The notes below the pieces were generated by a model. The model saw only the letters and a program-made list of their open reading frames with translations, ran no database searches and was not told the origin of the DNA. The position numbers and the translations under genes were made by a program. From positions 62,001-126,000 of the forward strand of contig NZ_JAMZEL010000010.1 of NCBI RefSeq assembly GCF_024158025.1: a stretch of 64,000 nt of DNA, given 5' to 3'. The DNA comes from Runella salmonicolor. GTDB lineage: Bacteria > Bacteroidota > Bacteroidia > Cytophagales > Spirosomataceae. Positions 52,842 through 63,400 of this stretch are shown one piece after another; position 1 is the stretch's first letter; each line of letters opens with the position of its first letter.

Positions 52842-54047
52842 TTAATTTCTACGTCTTCCGCTGCCTTCACTTGAATGCTCCGGGGCATTCCGTTGCCCCT
52901 GCTCCTGCACCCTTGGCGGGGCAGATTCACGATTTCCTCGCGATTGTGGTTGTTGCCGAGGCTCCGCACTACGCTGCTGCGGTTGGGGAGCATCATTGTT
53001 TCGACGTTGGGGCAAGTTTTCGCGACTTTCGTACGAACGCTGCGGGGCCTGTTCCCGATTATTGGCCCGAGGCTGTTGATTTTGATTTGCGCCGTTGTTG
53101 TCCGACCAAGTCCGTTGGGCATTGCCTCGCTCAGGAGCCGTATACGGTCTGTCATCTTGGCGCGGTTGCGGATAGTTTGGCCGCTGTTCACGTCCTTGGT
53201 TATTGTTATCATAACGATCACGTTCGTTGCGGGATACTCGGTCGTCATAGCGCGGAGATTGGTTTCGACGGTCGTTGTTGTTCCACTGTCCTCGGTCGTT
53301 ATAATTGGGGCGCGAGTCGTATTGGCGATTATTGCCGTTGCCACGAGCATAACTGCGGCCACGTCCCTGACGATAAAGGTCATCGGCCCGGTACACATTG
53401 ATACGGTTGCGCGTTATGCGCTCAATATCATAGCGTTGGGGGCCATATACATACGCTCGGTTGTTGTAACGATAATAATTGTTGAGATAAGATGTTCCGC
53501 CATAAATAACGCCAATTCGGTTGCGCGGTACGCAATAACTGTACACGCGCGGGCTCCGAATGTAAATATCAGGCACAAAGACCCAATAATTATACGGAAT
53601 GTTGATGTTAATATTTATATCTATTCCCATCCCAGGACCCAAAGGTGCCCAGCCGTAATAGCCTCCACCCGAGCGCCAAGATACCCACGCCGGCCCCCAC
53701 TCATCGCCGGGAACCCAAATCCAGCCGTAGTAATCATCAAACAGCCAACGGCCATAGTGGAAAGGCGCCCAGCCCCATTCGTAGTCTGAAACCCATGTAT
53801 TGCCGTATTCGGTCATTTCCCAGTGGCCATCGGTGGCATAAGGCTGAAAATCTTGCGATACGCGCGGCCGCCACACCTGCCCATACGACGGGTTGTCCAT
53901 CCAATCGCCGTAAGGAGAGAGTTCATTGTAGAAGTCCTGCCGCGAAATACCCACCCCGGGCTGGGCAAGAACGTTGCTCGGAATGGTCAACCCGATAGCC
54001 AGCACAAAGAGCAGGCAAGCGGCGTGTATTTTATGGATTGTTTTCAT
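52842..54047 (-). CDS. DUF6600-like exported protein with disordered tail
   Basis: The start at 54047 opens a signal peptide (MKTIHKIHAACLLFVLAIGL); an upstream ATG at 54095 does not. Residues 25-170 are a Tyr/Trp/Gly-rich repeat region (YGDWMDNPSYGQVWRPRV, WGWAPFHYGRWLFDDYYGWI, AWVSWRSGGGYYGWAPLG) typical of DUF6600 proteins. Residues 240-401 are extremely rich in Asn, Arg, Gln, Pro and Asp, surely disordered. The role is unknown; it is likely an envelope or surface protein. Antisense open frames exist here only because of the biased composition. Confidence 0.8.
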   Translation of the reverse strand: MKTIHKIHAACLLFVLAIGLTIPSNVLAQPGVGISRQDFYNELSPYGDWMDNPSYGQVWRPRVSQDFQPYATDGHWEMTEYGNTWVSDYEWGWAPFHYGRWLFDDYYGWIWVPGDEWGPAWVSWRSGGGYYGWAPLGPGMGIDINININIPYNYWVFVPDIYIRSPRVYSYCVPRNRIGVIYGGTSYLNNYYRYNNRAYVYGPQRYDIERITRNRINVYRADDLYRQGRGRSYARGNGNNRQYDSRPNYNDRGQWNNNDRRNQSPRYDDRVSRNERDRYDNNNQGREQRPNYPQPRQDDRPYTAPERGNAQRTWSDNNGANQNQQPRANNREQAPQRSYESRENLPQRRNNDAPQPQQRSAEPRQQPQSRGNRESAPPRVQEQGQRNAPEHSSEGSGRRRN

Positions 54048-54322
54048 GACATTTCTTTTGGTTAAATGAAACTTTCCCTCGTCGTTGGCGTACATTTCGG
54101 CGACGTAGTTCGGTTACAAATGAAACGAAATTTTCCCCAATTCTATTTCAATTGGGGTGCCTTAAACACAAGGATTAACAATCATTAACCAATGTCCTTT
54201 TTTTTCAAAAAAATTACTCAATTCAAGACTACGCCCGGAAGATAAATTTTAGTAATATCAGCCTGAAAATTAACCCCTTAAAACCAAATAGTATTTTCCA
54301 CTTTTTTCCTATTCCTTTTCTT

Positions 54323-56239
54323 ATGAAAAAACCCTTTATACTGCTTCTATCGCTGTTTACCTTGGCAAATGCCGCCGCCCAGAAGCCCTATTACGGTGAA
54401 CAAAAATGGCCCGAACAAGACACGGCCAATAAGTTTTACACCGTCAAAGGCGAGCGGCACGGCGTTAGCTTTTTTAAGAAACATTATTTTAAAGATGTTG
54501 AATACCAACCCAGCAATAAACTGGCATTTGATGTTTATCACTCACCCGATGTAATGTACCACTGGTACCGAAAATGGGCCGCCCAATATCCCGACATCGT
54601 AGACCTCTACGAAGTGGCTAGAAGCTACGAAGGGCGGCCTATTCTGCAAATGACCATTACCAACAAAAAAACGGGCAAACATACCGACAAACCCGCGGCT
54701 TATTTTGAGGCCGGCCGACATAGCGGCGAGGTCACGAGCAGCGAAGCCATTCTCTGGCTTACGCAGCATTTGCTCGAAAACTACGGTAAAGATGCGTCTA
54801 TTACCCAACTCATTGACACTAAATCCATTTATCTGCGCCCCGAAAATAACCCCGACGGGTCTACGATGTATCTTTTTACGGCGCAACGCAACCGAAGCAC
54901 CGTGCGGCCCAAAGACGATGACCGCGACGGCCTGCTCGACGAAGACCCCGAGGAAGACCTCGATGGCGACGGGGTGATTTATCAAATCCGAAAAAAAGCC
55001 GTTACCAAATCCGAAAAAGAAAAAGCCGATTATACTCTCGACCCCCGCGACCCGTCGGGGCGCTTGATGAAACGCGTCTTGGAAGGCAAGGGCGATTGGC
55101 TGGTCTACACCGAAGGTATTGACAACGACGGCGACGGAAAATACAACGAAGACGGCATCGGCGGCTTGGACAACCACCGCAATTATCCCGAAAACTGGCG
55201 ACCCGACCAAGGCGGCGACCTTACGGGGCGCGGCTACACGCAGGGTGGTGCGGGCGAGTACCCGTTGAGTGAAATTGAAACACGCTCCACGGTTTTGTGG
55301 CTGTTGGCTCATCCTAACATCTCGGTCGTCAACTCGATGGATACCCGCGTGCCTATGCACCTGCGCCCGCCCTCGACTTCCAAAAGCGACGAGAGTATGT
55401 TCCCCGCCGATTTGGCGATTTACAAACACATGGACAGCGTAGGATTGGCTTTTACGGGTTATCCGTGGGCTGGCGACGTGTATGACACCTACGCCACCCG
55501 CAGCAAAACCGACCGCACCACCGGCGACCCTACCAAACCCCAACCTTTGTTTGGTCACGGTCCCGACTTCGGCTATTTCTATTACGGCTCGGTGTGGTAC
55601 GGTGATGAACTTTGGAACGGCGGTGCCATGAAAGATTACAATAAAGATGGCGCTTACGATGAGTACGACGGCCTCATGTGGGACGATGAAGCCAACCAAA
55701 AGAATGGCTTCAAACCCTGGACAAAACTCATGCATCCAGAATTGGGCGAAGTCGAAATCGGCGGGTTTCACCCTAAATTTTTTGCGCAAAATGGCCCCGC
55801 GTGGCAGCTGGAAAATTGGATTTCCAAACAGTCAAAATTCAATTTGGCGATGGCTAAAGAATTACCCCAAATTGACCTGAAAGACGTGAGCGTGAAAGCG
55901 TTAACCAATGATGAATACGAGATAAAAGTAACGTGGAGCAATGCAGGAAAGCTGCCCGTTGCGCTGGAACAGGCCAAATTGGTCAAAATAGTGCAGGAAG
56001 ACCGCGTTACACTGGACTTTGACAAGGCATTACTCAAAGGCTACGAAGAGGCCAAGGTAACAATTACACAACCCGCCTTATTTGACAAAACGATTTACAG
56101 TGGCTACACCAAGGTTGGCGAACAAAAAGAAGCCATTTTCAAAGTAAAACTCAACCAAAAAGGCCCCATCAAGGCAAAAGTGAAGCTTTCTTCTACCCGA
56201 GGCGGTTACAAAGAGAAAGAAATCGTTCTGGGGAATTAG
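54323..56239 (+). CDS. M14 zinc carboxypeptidase-family protein
   Basis: The 638-aa protein has a signal peptide (MKKPFILLLSLFTLANAAAQ). The M14 domain has zinc ligands H133 and E136 in GRHSGEVTSSE, and LRPENNPDGST, plus the late motif ELGEVEIGGF. Where most M14 enzymes have the third His ('H-T-x-G' before LRPP), this one reads SMDTRVPMHLRPP, with Asp340. Asp-rich calcium-loop-like stretches (DDDRDGLLDEDPEEDLDGDG; GIDNDGDGKYNEDG; DYNKDGAYDEYDG) interrupt the domain. A C-terminal Ig-like domain ends the protein. It is an extracytoplasmic peptidase or a variant. Confidence 0.85.
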   Translation: MKKPFILLLSLFTLANAAAQKPYYGEQKWPEQDTANKFYTVKGERHGVSFFKKHYFKDVEYQPSNKLAFDVYHSPDVMYHWYRKWAAQYPDIVDLYEVARSYEGRPILQMTITNKKTGKHTDKPAAYFEAGRHSGEVTSSEAILWLTQHLLENYGKDASITQLIDTKSIYLRPENNPDGSTMYLFTAQRNRSTVRPKDDDRDGLLDEDPEEDLDGDGVIYQIRKKAVTKSEKEKADYTLDPRDPSGRLMKRVLEGKGDWLVYTEGIDNDGDGKYNEDGIGGLDNHRNYPENWRPDQGGDLTGRGYTQGGAGEYPLSEIETRSTVLWLLAHPNISVVNSMDTRVPMHLRPPSTSKSDESMFPADLAIYKHMDSVGLAFTGYPWAGDVYDTYATRSKTDRTTGDPTKPQPLFGHGPDFGYFYYGSVWYGDELWNGGAMKDYNKDGAYDEYDGLMWDDEANQKNGFKPWTKLMHPELGEVEIGGFHPKFFAQNGPAWQLENWISKQSKFNLAMAKELPQIDLKDVSVKALTNDEYEIKVTWSNAGKLPVALEQAKLVKIVQEDRVTLDFDKALLKGYEEAKVTITQPALFDKTIYSGYTKVGEQKEAIFKVKLNQKGPIKAKVKLSSTRGGYKEKEIVLGN

Positions 56240-56306
56240 CAAAATCCTCATTTCTCCAAAGCGAACTGATAGACAAAAAGCAGCGGAGAACGGGAAAAAT
56301 CTGTCA

Positions 56307-56356
56307 AAAAAAATGGTTGTCGAGTCTCTCAAAAATGGATTCGACGACCATTTTTT
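56307..56356. terminator. bidirectional terminator between M14 and MBL genes
   Basis: Arms AAAAAATGGTTGTCGA and TCGACGACCATTTTTT pair with one G-T mismatch around a 17-nt loop. The T-run serves the plus strand and the A-run serves the minus strand. It separates the convergent genes and touches the stop codon of the MBL gene. Confidence 0.8.
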
Positions 56357-57068
56357 ACCGCCATTGCATCAAGGCCGCATTCAGCACTTCTTCCACACGC
56401 CGACGGGGCTTATGAAAATAAACCATGCCATGGCCCGGCAACATAATATCGGTCTCTATTTTGGCAAACCGGCGTAAAGAAGCCGTATAGATTTTTTTGT
56501 CGAAATCAATGGAGCCACTCCACCCAAAATCGCCACTCAACAAGGTGCCAATCACATCTCCACTGATGACGACTCGTTTTTGCTCCCACGTAAACAGGTA
56601 GGCTGTGCAACCCATGCTGTGGCCAGGCAAGTGCATCACCTCTATTTCTACCCCCAATAGATTACGTCGTTGTTTATCCACCAGCACTTGGTCTACCATA
56701 ACGGGCTGAAAGGTTTTATGATACAAATAGCCACAACAGCGTTCGTCGCCCGTCGCAATGGCCTCGGCAGTTTCAGCCACGGCCATGATTTTGACGCCTC
56801 TTTTTTTGAGGATATGCGCCCCTCCAGCGTGGTCCAGATGCGCGTGGGTCAGGAGGCAATACTGGATTTCCTCGGGCGCCAGGTCCCAATAGCGCATATT
56901 GTCGAAGAGTTGCTCGATGGTTTCGCCACACCCACAGTCAAAAAGGATTAACCCCTGCGGTGTTTTTAGCACGTATGCGTTTCCATCATTCCATAACGCT
57001 CCAGGTTGGTCAAACGTAAGTCCGTTGAGGTCGCCGCTTACCTGAAAAAGATTTTTCAAAATTTGCAT
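56355..57068 (-). CDS. MBL-fold metallo-hydrolase
   Basis: The 237-aa metallo-beta-lactamase-fold protein has the signature LLTHAHLDHAGGAHIL (HxHxDH), a later LPGHSMGCT His, VVISGDVIGTL and the final LPGHG. It has no signal peptide. The family includes glyoxalase II-like thioester hydrolases and many others. The fold and metal site are certain, the substrate is not. It is convergent with the M14 gene and shares a terminator with it. Confidence 0.92.
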   Translation of the reverse strand: MQILKNLFQVSGDLNGLTFDQPGALWNDGNAYVLKTPQGLILFDCGCGETIEQLFDNMRYWDLAPEEIQYCLLTHAHLDHAGGAHILKKRGVKIMAVAETAEAIATGDERCCGYLYHKTFQPVMVDQVLVDKQRRNLLGVEIEVMHLPGHSMGCTAYLFTWEQKRVVISGDVIGTLLSGDFGWSGSIDFDKKIYTASLRRFAKIETDIMLPGHGMVYFHKPRRRVEEVLNAALMQWR

Positions 57069-57293
57069 AGATACTATTTTGTTAACAAAGACCCGAATTG
57101 GGATATTTTACCGCATTCAAAAAAATATCCACAATGACCCGCAAATGTTTGTACAAATGTTACACCTCCACGGGGCGGATTGTGCCGAAATTTATTGGAT
57201 TTTACGCCCGTTTATGATTCGATTTTTAGGGGGCAATTTTTGTTTTCTTTAAAGTTAGCTGAAGTTTTGTTACCAATACCGCCTCTAAAACCC

Positions 57294-57301
57294 TAACTTT
57301 G
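57294..57301 (+). promoter_or_regulatory. -7 box candidate for purQ
   Basis: TAACTTTG matches TAnnTTTG, 44 nt before the purQ ATG. The nearest upstream TTTG (57266-57269) is 24 nt away, longer than usual. The rest of 57069-57345 shows no gene. Confidence 0.5.
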
Positions 57302-57345
57302 CAGCGGTAAGTCAATCAAACATCCGCTCAATACTTCCTATATCT

Positions 57346-58032
57346 ATGAAATTCGGCGTAGTAGTTTTTCCTGGTTCCAATTGCGACGATGATACTGTCT
57401 ATACATTACGGGTCAATTTAGGCCAAGAAGTGGTAAAACTTTGGCACAAAGACCACGACCTTCAAGGCTGTGATTTTGTGATTCTTCCCGGAGGTTTTTC
57501 CTACGGCGATTATTTGCGCACTGGCGCTATTGCCCGTTTTTCTCCCATCATGAATGAGGTCATCGCCCACGCAAATCGCGGCGGGTACGTCATGGGCATC
57601 TGCAACGGTTTTCAGATTGTAGCCGAAGCAGGATTGGTCCCCGGGGTATTGTTACGCAATAGCTCTCAACGCTACATCTGCCGCAATATTTACTTGAACC
57701 CACAAAGCAAATCCACGATTTTGACGGGCGGCTTGGACCGCACCGCCTATAAAATTCCGATTGCCCACGGCGACGGACGTTATTTTGCCGACGAAGATAC
57801 CCTCAAAAGCCTCAACGACAACGACCAAGTGCTGTTCCGTTATTGCGACGAAAACGGTCTCATCACCGAAGCCGCCAATCCCAACGGTAGCTTAGAAAAT
57901 ATCGCGGGTGTAACCAACGCCGGTAAAAATGTATTCGGAATGATGCCCCACCCCGAGCGCGCCTCCGACCCTGCCTTAGGCAACGCCGATGGGCGTTTTA
58001 TACTAGAGCAGCTTTTGGCCGTAACGGCATAA
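57346..58032 (+). CDS. purQ: phosphoribosylformylglycinamidine synthase subunit PurQ
   Basis: The 228-aa class I glutamine amidotransferase starts MKFGVVVFPGSNCDDD. The nucleophile region is GYVMGICNGFQIVAEAGLVP (Cys in ICNG), and the catalytic His-Glu is in MMPHPERASD. It supplies ammonia for step 4 of purine synthesis, with PurL and PurS encoded elsewhere. Its length matches the small-subunit type. It stands alone between a probable promoter and a strong terminator. Confidence 0.97.
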   Translation: MKFGVVVFPGSNCDDDTVYTLRVNLGQEVVKLWHKDHDLQGCDFVILPGGFSYGDYLRTGAIARFSPIMNEVIAHANRGGYVMGICNGFQIVAEAGLVPGVLLRNSSQRYICRNIYLNPQSKSTILTGGLDRTAYKIPIAHGDGRYFADEDTLKSLNDNDQVLFRYCDENGLITEAANPNGSLENIAGVTNAGKNVFGMMPHPERASDPALGNADGRFILEQLLAVTA

Positions 58033-58044
58033 ACCTATTTTTTT

Positions 58045-58091
58045 CCAAACAAAAAGCGCGAATGTGGCTCACATTCGCGCTTTTTGTTTGG
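58045..58091. terminator. perfect 22-bp bidirectional terminator
   Basis: A perfect 22-bp inverted repeat (58045-58066 and 58070-58091, core GCGCGAATGTG / CACATTCGCGC with A/T tails) lies between the convergent purQ and tamL genes. Confidence 0.92.
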
Positions 58092-58097
58092 AAAGTA

Positions 58098-60446
58098 TCA
58101 GAACGAATAACCAACGGCAATGTTAAAAACTAAATTTTCTTTTCGCCAAGGTTTGCTTCGTAAATCAAATTGATTGATCACCCACCGCTCGTTTTCGGGC
58201 AGCCAGGGCTTTCGAAATGGCACCGCTAAGTCGAGGCGTAGGAGCACAAAAGGGGTAATAATCCGTAGCCCGATTCCTCCACCCACGGCTACCTGTTTGT
58301 AAAATTGGTTGGTAAACACCGCATTTTCTTCGGGCGTATAAAACGAATCATCGTAATTGCGGTACATCCAGATATTGCCTGCGTCGGCAAACATCGCGCC
58401 TTCAAAATACTCACTGATGCGCAAACGCAGCTCACTGTTTGCCTCCAAACGAATATCTCCAAAGGCCACATTTCCGAAAATATTGGTGGTTGCCGTGTCC
58501 AATTTATAACTTCCCGGACCCAGCGTTCGCGCCCGAAACGCCCGTATCCCGTTTGTTCCACCCGCAAAATACTGCTTAAATTGCGGCAACGACAAGGAGT
58601 TTCCGTACGGAATACCCAACCCAATCAAAAGGCGATTTGCCCAGCGGAGCTTGGGACTGACATTGCGATAATGACGAACTTCCGCATCAAAACGGGCGTA
58701 TTGTTCGTACGGAATGCCGAACACCTGCCCTACTTCCTCACGGCGTTTGGCAATCAATCCCGCCACGTTCCCCGCCAAATCAACCCCGCCCGTTACGACA
58801 AACGTATTTTTGCTCAACGGCTTTGGGGTAGGCGTGTAGGCAATATTGTATTGTGCCCCTAAAATGAGCCGATTTTCCAGAATTTTAAAATAACGCAACA
58901 AATCCTGGGGTTTAGCAGTGGGGTCAATAATAAGATTTAAAAACGCCTCTCCGTCAATAATCTTTGGTTTCACCACGTTCAGGGCAATCGGCAAAAACGT
59001 GTGCTCGATCTGGGTATTTTTTCGCCAACTATACCCCCAGTTTAATTTAATGGAAGTTTGACGATAAAGCCCCTGCTGGGTTAGCTGTTCAAAACCAGTT
59101 GTCAAGGTGGTTTTGGGTAATGTTTGGTTTTTATCGGGCCGTACTTTATAAAACGGCAATACAAATCGTGGAAACGATAGCTCCGCCTCAACACTCGTGC
59201 GGTAGAAATTTCTTACTTTGGAAGCGGTGTCACTTCTGCCTCCTATCTGCAAATCTAAACCCGCATTGGCCGTAATACGGAGCTGCTCCGCCGCCCGAAA
59301 AAGATTCCGATTGAGCCAAGTCAACCCCACCTGCGCCCCTGCCAAGTTATTGGATTTAGTCACCCCGCTGAGTTCGGCGCGGAGGGTTTTCTTTTTCAGG
59401 GGAGTGAGGTAATAATACACGTCCAACAAGGCCGAATCTGAACGCGGCAGCAATTCAAATTGGTTTTTGACAAACTTAAAATTTTTGAGGTTAATCAGCC
59501 GCGAGAGCGACACATCGTGCAGTTCGCTGCTGTAGAGCGTTCCCTTCCGAAACCCAATGGCATCATAAAAAATGCGTGGGCGGTAGGCGTGAGCGGGGTC
59601 AATAATCCTAATGTTGCCACGTCGTCCGGTCACCTCGGCCAGCGTATCGGTCCTCAAGCGTCCATTGTCTGAAATGACGTAAATATTTTGAACAAAATAC
59701 CTTTTCAGTGCTAACTGCGTCGTATTAGGCTTTAGCTCAACATACAAACGCGTCTGGTGATTGTTAAGGTTTGTATCGGCCTTTACAATCAGATAATCGG
59801 GGCGAAAATAGTAAAATCCGTGTTTTTTAAGCTCACGCTCAATGCGATTGCGCTCTTCTTCGATAACCGCCAAACGATAAGGAGCGCCTTCTTTCAAGAG
59901 GGTATTTTTTTGGGTCAGTTGCAGATTCTTAGAAAAAACGGAGCTGTCTTTGGTGATAAATTCAACCGTTTTAATGGTATACCGTTTTCTTAACCCCACC
60001 GTATAAACGGCCTTGGCTCGGCGTTTGGTTTCGGTCATTTCTCCCGAAGCCGTCGAACGAAAATAGCCTTCGTTGTTCAAATAATTCGTAATCACCGCGC
60101 TGTTGGTCGTAACCGCCCGCTTGCTCGCAAAAACGGGTGATTCGCCAAAACGTTTCCGAAACCACCCCCGGAAACTCTTTTCTTTTTTGGGCTCTCCCAG
60201 AAAATAATACAACCAAACTTTGTAAGGGAACCCCAACAATATGCTGTTGGGTTGGGGCCGCAGGATGGGTTCAAGCTCGGCTTTGACCGTTTTAGCCGTC
60301 TTGGCCGACACGTTGGAGTCGGGCGCCATCTTTACCTCCGCTCCCACATACAGGCTCTCGTTGGGCGGCAGATAGCGCGAGACCGAACAGCCCATAAAAA
60401 AACTGGACAGGAGTACGAGAAGTATACAGCTAAATCTAAATGTCAT
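58098..60446 (-). CDS. tamL: TamL-like outer-membrane assembly lipoprotein (BamA/TamA family)
   Basis: The 782-aa protein has a lipoprotein signal (LLVLLSSFFMGCSVSRYLPP). POTRA-like domains lie in the N-terminal half, and a 16-strand BamA/TamA-type barrel in the C-terminal half (KQYFAGGTNGIRAFRARTLG carries the conserved lid-lock-like RGF/IRAF region). The lipid anchor plus TamA fold is the Bacteroidota TamL form. It pairs with TamB, whose stop overlaps its start by ATGA, to move phospholipids or assemble outer-membrane proteins. Confidence 0.92.
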   Translation of the reverse strand: MTFRFSCILLVLLSSFFMGCSVSRYLPPNESLYVGAEVKMAPDSNVSAKTAKTVKAELEPILRPQPNSILLGFPYKVWLYYFLGEPKKEKSFRGWFRKRFGESPVFASKRAVTTNSAVITNYLNNEGYFRSTASGEMTETKRRAKAVYTVGLRKRYTIKTVEFITKDSSVFSKNLQLTQKNTLLKEGAPYRLAVIEEERNRIERELKKHGFYYFRPDYLIVKADTNLNNHQTRLYVELKPNTTQLALKRYFVQNIYVISDNGRLRTDTLAEVTGRRGNIRIIDPAHAYRPRIFYDAIGFRKGTLYSSELHDVSLSRLINLKNFKFVKNQFELLPRSDSALLDVYYYLTPLKKKTLRAELSGVTKSNNLAGAQVGLTWLNRNLFRAAEQLRITANAGLDLQIGGRSDTASKVRNFYRTSVEAELSFPRFVLPFYKVRPDKNQTLPKTTLTTGFEQLTQQGLYRQTSIKLNWGYSWRKNTQIEHTFLPIALNVVKPKIIDGEAFLNLIIDPTAKPQDLLRYFKILENRLILGAQYNIAYTPTPKPLSKNTFVVTGGVDLAGNVAGLIAKRREEVGQVFGIPYEQYARFDAEVRHYRNVSPKLRWANRLLIGLGIPYGNSLSLPQFKQYFAGGTNGIRAFRARTLGPGSYKLDTATTNIFGNVAFGDIRLEANSELRLRISEYFEGAMFADAGNIWMYRNYDDSFYTPEENAVFTNQFYKQVAVGGGIGLRIITPFVLLRLDLAVPFRKPWLPENERWVINQFDLRSKPWRKENLVFNIAVGYSF

Positions 60447-63400
60447 TTTTTAAACATTTCTTTCAATTTGTCGTAATCTAACACTACCGCAAAACTCACG
60501 CCCGTTTCTACAATAAACCCTTCCAATACCGCCTGATACTGGTTTTTTCGGTAGGCCCGAAAAGCATAGCGTCCATCCCGGGTCAGGTTATAATTTACGT
60601 TTACATTGTCAATGATTTCGGTGGAACGAGCCGCTCGTGCGCCGCCTTCGATTTCAAAATTACGGCCTACATTGACCGTGAGGCGGTCATCCATAAAGGC
60701 TTTGCTCAACCCTACATTCAGGTCAGTTTGGGCGGCAGTACCCGTGGTGGTCGAAACGGAGGTAGAATTGAGATTGAAATCCAATTTTACGCCTTTAATC
60801 AAATCAGAAGCCAACATATTGAGTTGGTCGGTTAGCAGTTTACTCACACTTTCGCGGGCAATCAGCTCAGGATTCACACTCGAAAAGAAATCGGATGACT
60901 GCTCACCCGAAAATTTATTCAGCACCAACAACGAAAAGACTTGTTTGTTCATGGCCGCTTGGTTTTGCTGAAGTTCACCAAACACCCCATCGTTTTCTAT
61001 TCTCGAAACTTCATCTGCCGACATTCTCGTTTTATCGGGCCGAATATCAAAAGTAATTTGGGGTTTTTCCAAACTTCCCTGCATTTTGAGCAATACCTGA
61101 AGCGGAAGTTTTTTGTTTTTATAATCTGCATCATTCGGAACAATCGGCGTCAATTCAGCCGTAACGGGATACACCGCCGTGATGTCTACGTCGGCTTTCA
61201 TCGGGTCGCCAGTCCAAATCAAACGACTCCCTTTTTGAATGGTAAAACCGCGTTTCAGAATCTCAAACGTGAGGTCATAGGAGCCTTGGGTTATTTCGTA
61301 CAAGCCCAAAATAAAGACCTGACCACTTGGCGATATTCCCGCGTTAAGTTGGGCATTGCCCCTTACTTTTAGGTTATCGCCGTTGAGTTCATCTACCACA
61401 ATGGTGAGTTGCGAGCGGTCGTCCGCTTCGAGGTTGAGCGAGATTTCAGAGGCAAAATCAACGGAGGTGGATTCGATTGCGCTCGAATCCACCACAACGG
61501 GTTTGTTGGGATTTATAAATTCAACAATGCCCTCCGTAGCATTTTCTCCAAAATTATCGTCGGGCAAAATAACCGTAATATCACTTCCTTCTTTGAGTTT
61601 TACGGAGCCGTCAATGGCTGGTTTTGAACCCACCCCCGCCACGTGCAGGTTGGCGTCCACAATTCCTTTTCCGTAGAAAAACTCATTTTCTTTCCGAGTG
61701 GCATTGAGCACCGTAAAATCTTTTCCGACGATATTTAGGTCGTAGGAAACATCAGGAATTTTAGCAATGTTGATTTTACCGTCAATCTGCAACGGGCGGT
61801 TGGCGGTATCGCTTACCACAAATTTTTGCAGTAAGATATCTGACCCTTTAAACTGTAAACGGCTGTTGTTGATACGGTACGTGGCCCCCAGCTGAGTGAC
61901 GTTAAACGACACACTGTCAAACGCGACACTGCCATCAATCTGAGGTTTGTCAATTGCCCCTTTGATGGTCGCTTTGCCCGCCAGCGAACCACGCGTACGC
62001 CGCAACTCCCCAAGGCTAAAGGCTTCTACGGTCTGCATTCCCATCCGACGAATGTCCAGTGTTAAATTCAGCGGTGTTTTACTTTTGAGTAAGTAATTTC
62101 CGCTCAACTGCACATCGTTTTGGGCACTTTTGAGGGTGGCTTCGGCCACAATATTATCAGCCGACTGATTGGCGGCTTTGGCATTCAGATTACCGATGAG
62201 AATATCCATCACCGTCAAATCACGAATGGAAAAATCACCCGTAAACGCAGGGTTTTCTTGCGTATAATTCTGCAAAATAACGTTACCTGCTAGTACCCCC
62301 CCCATGAGCGTAGAATCGGCCATAATACCCACCAACGGGCGTAAATTAAGGCTATCCATTTCGATTCTCAGTGGGCCATTGGGTGTATCGGTCAGGCTAT
62401 TCACAAAAAGTCGCTGCCGATTCTGGGTAATGGTAAATTTGCGGGCTAGTAGCCCATCTTTTCCAAACTGAACGTAGCCCGTGGAATCGGCGGTCCAATT
62501 TTTATAATCAAGCAACAGCCCCCGCCGCCGTAATTGCAGGCGATAATTATTTTCAATCGAAGCCAGTACTCCCTCCATTCCGTGGCGGTCTTTATCCAAC
62601 GAATCTTTGAGCACCAAGTTAAATCCTACGATATTGTTGGCGATTTCGCCATTTAGGTACGTGCGTCGAATGTTGGTCGTTCCCGACGTTACTTTATCCA
62701 CATAAGCGGCATAATTGGCTTTATTGTTGGCTCCGTCTACGTTAATGGTTACCCTTTCTACCAACATACTGTCGTATTCTACCAGCGGTGCTTGTAGTTT
62801 CAGCCGCAAGGTAGTATCCTGTTGACTGTTTAATTGCATAGAAAACCGCACCGTGTCCATCCGCGTCAATTCAGGCACAAATGCCTTCAGGGCGGCATGG
62901 TTGGCCATTTTACCCTCTAAAGAAAACCGATATGGCTCGGTGATGGGCTTGTATTGAATCTCGGGCAGGGCAAAGTACCGATTGATTTCGGTCAACAAAA
63001 TATCGGCAAGTTGCTCGTAACGAAACACCCCCGTAGCGCGAGCTTTGAGGAAAGGGGCATCAATGACCGCCAATCGTTCGCCATTTTCATTTTCGAGGTT
63101 CAACGACAGGGTTTGCAAAGGAATCTCTTTCCCATCCTGAATCAACACTCCGTCCTGAATCAGCAGCGTACCGCGCGGGTCGGCGGGGTTTGTGGAAGGA
63201 AAAACAGCGTTTATTTTCCCACGAATCCCGAGGTTTTCACTGTACAGATTGAGGGGCTTGAGTCGTAATTCGTCAATGTCCGCTTCCGCCGATATCACTG
63301 GATATTCGGACCGCAAATCAGCTTGTACATTGAGACGTAAGGTAGCGTTAGGGTCGGCAATGGCGGCGACAAAATCGGCTAACTGCTGACGATACGTACC

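Noticed and set aside
52871..53789. Several long antisense open frames in the DUF6600 gene
   Set aside because: They mirror the Asn/Arg/Gln-rich low-complexity coding strand and encode no recognisable fold.
54542..55789. Long antisense open frame (415 codons) under the M14 gene
   Set aside because: It is a by-product of codon bias in the plus-strand gene, which has a signal peptide and M14 motifs; the antisense product has none.
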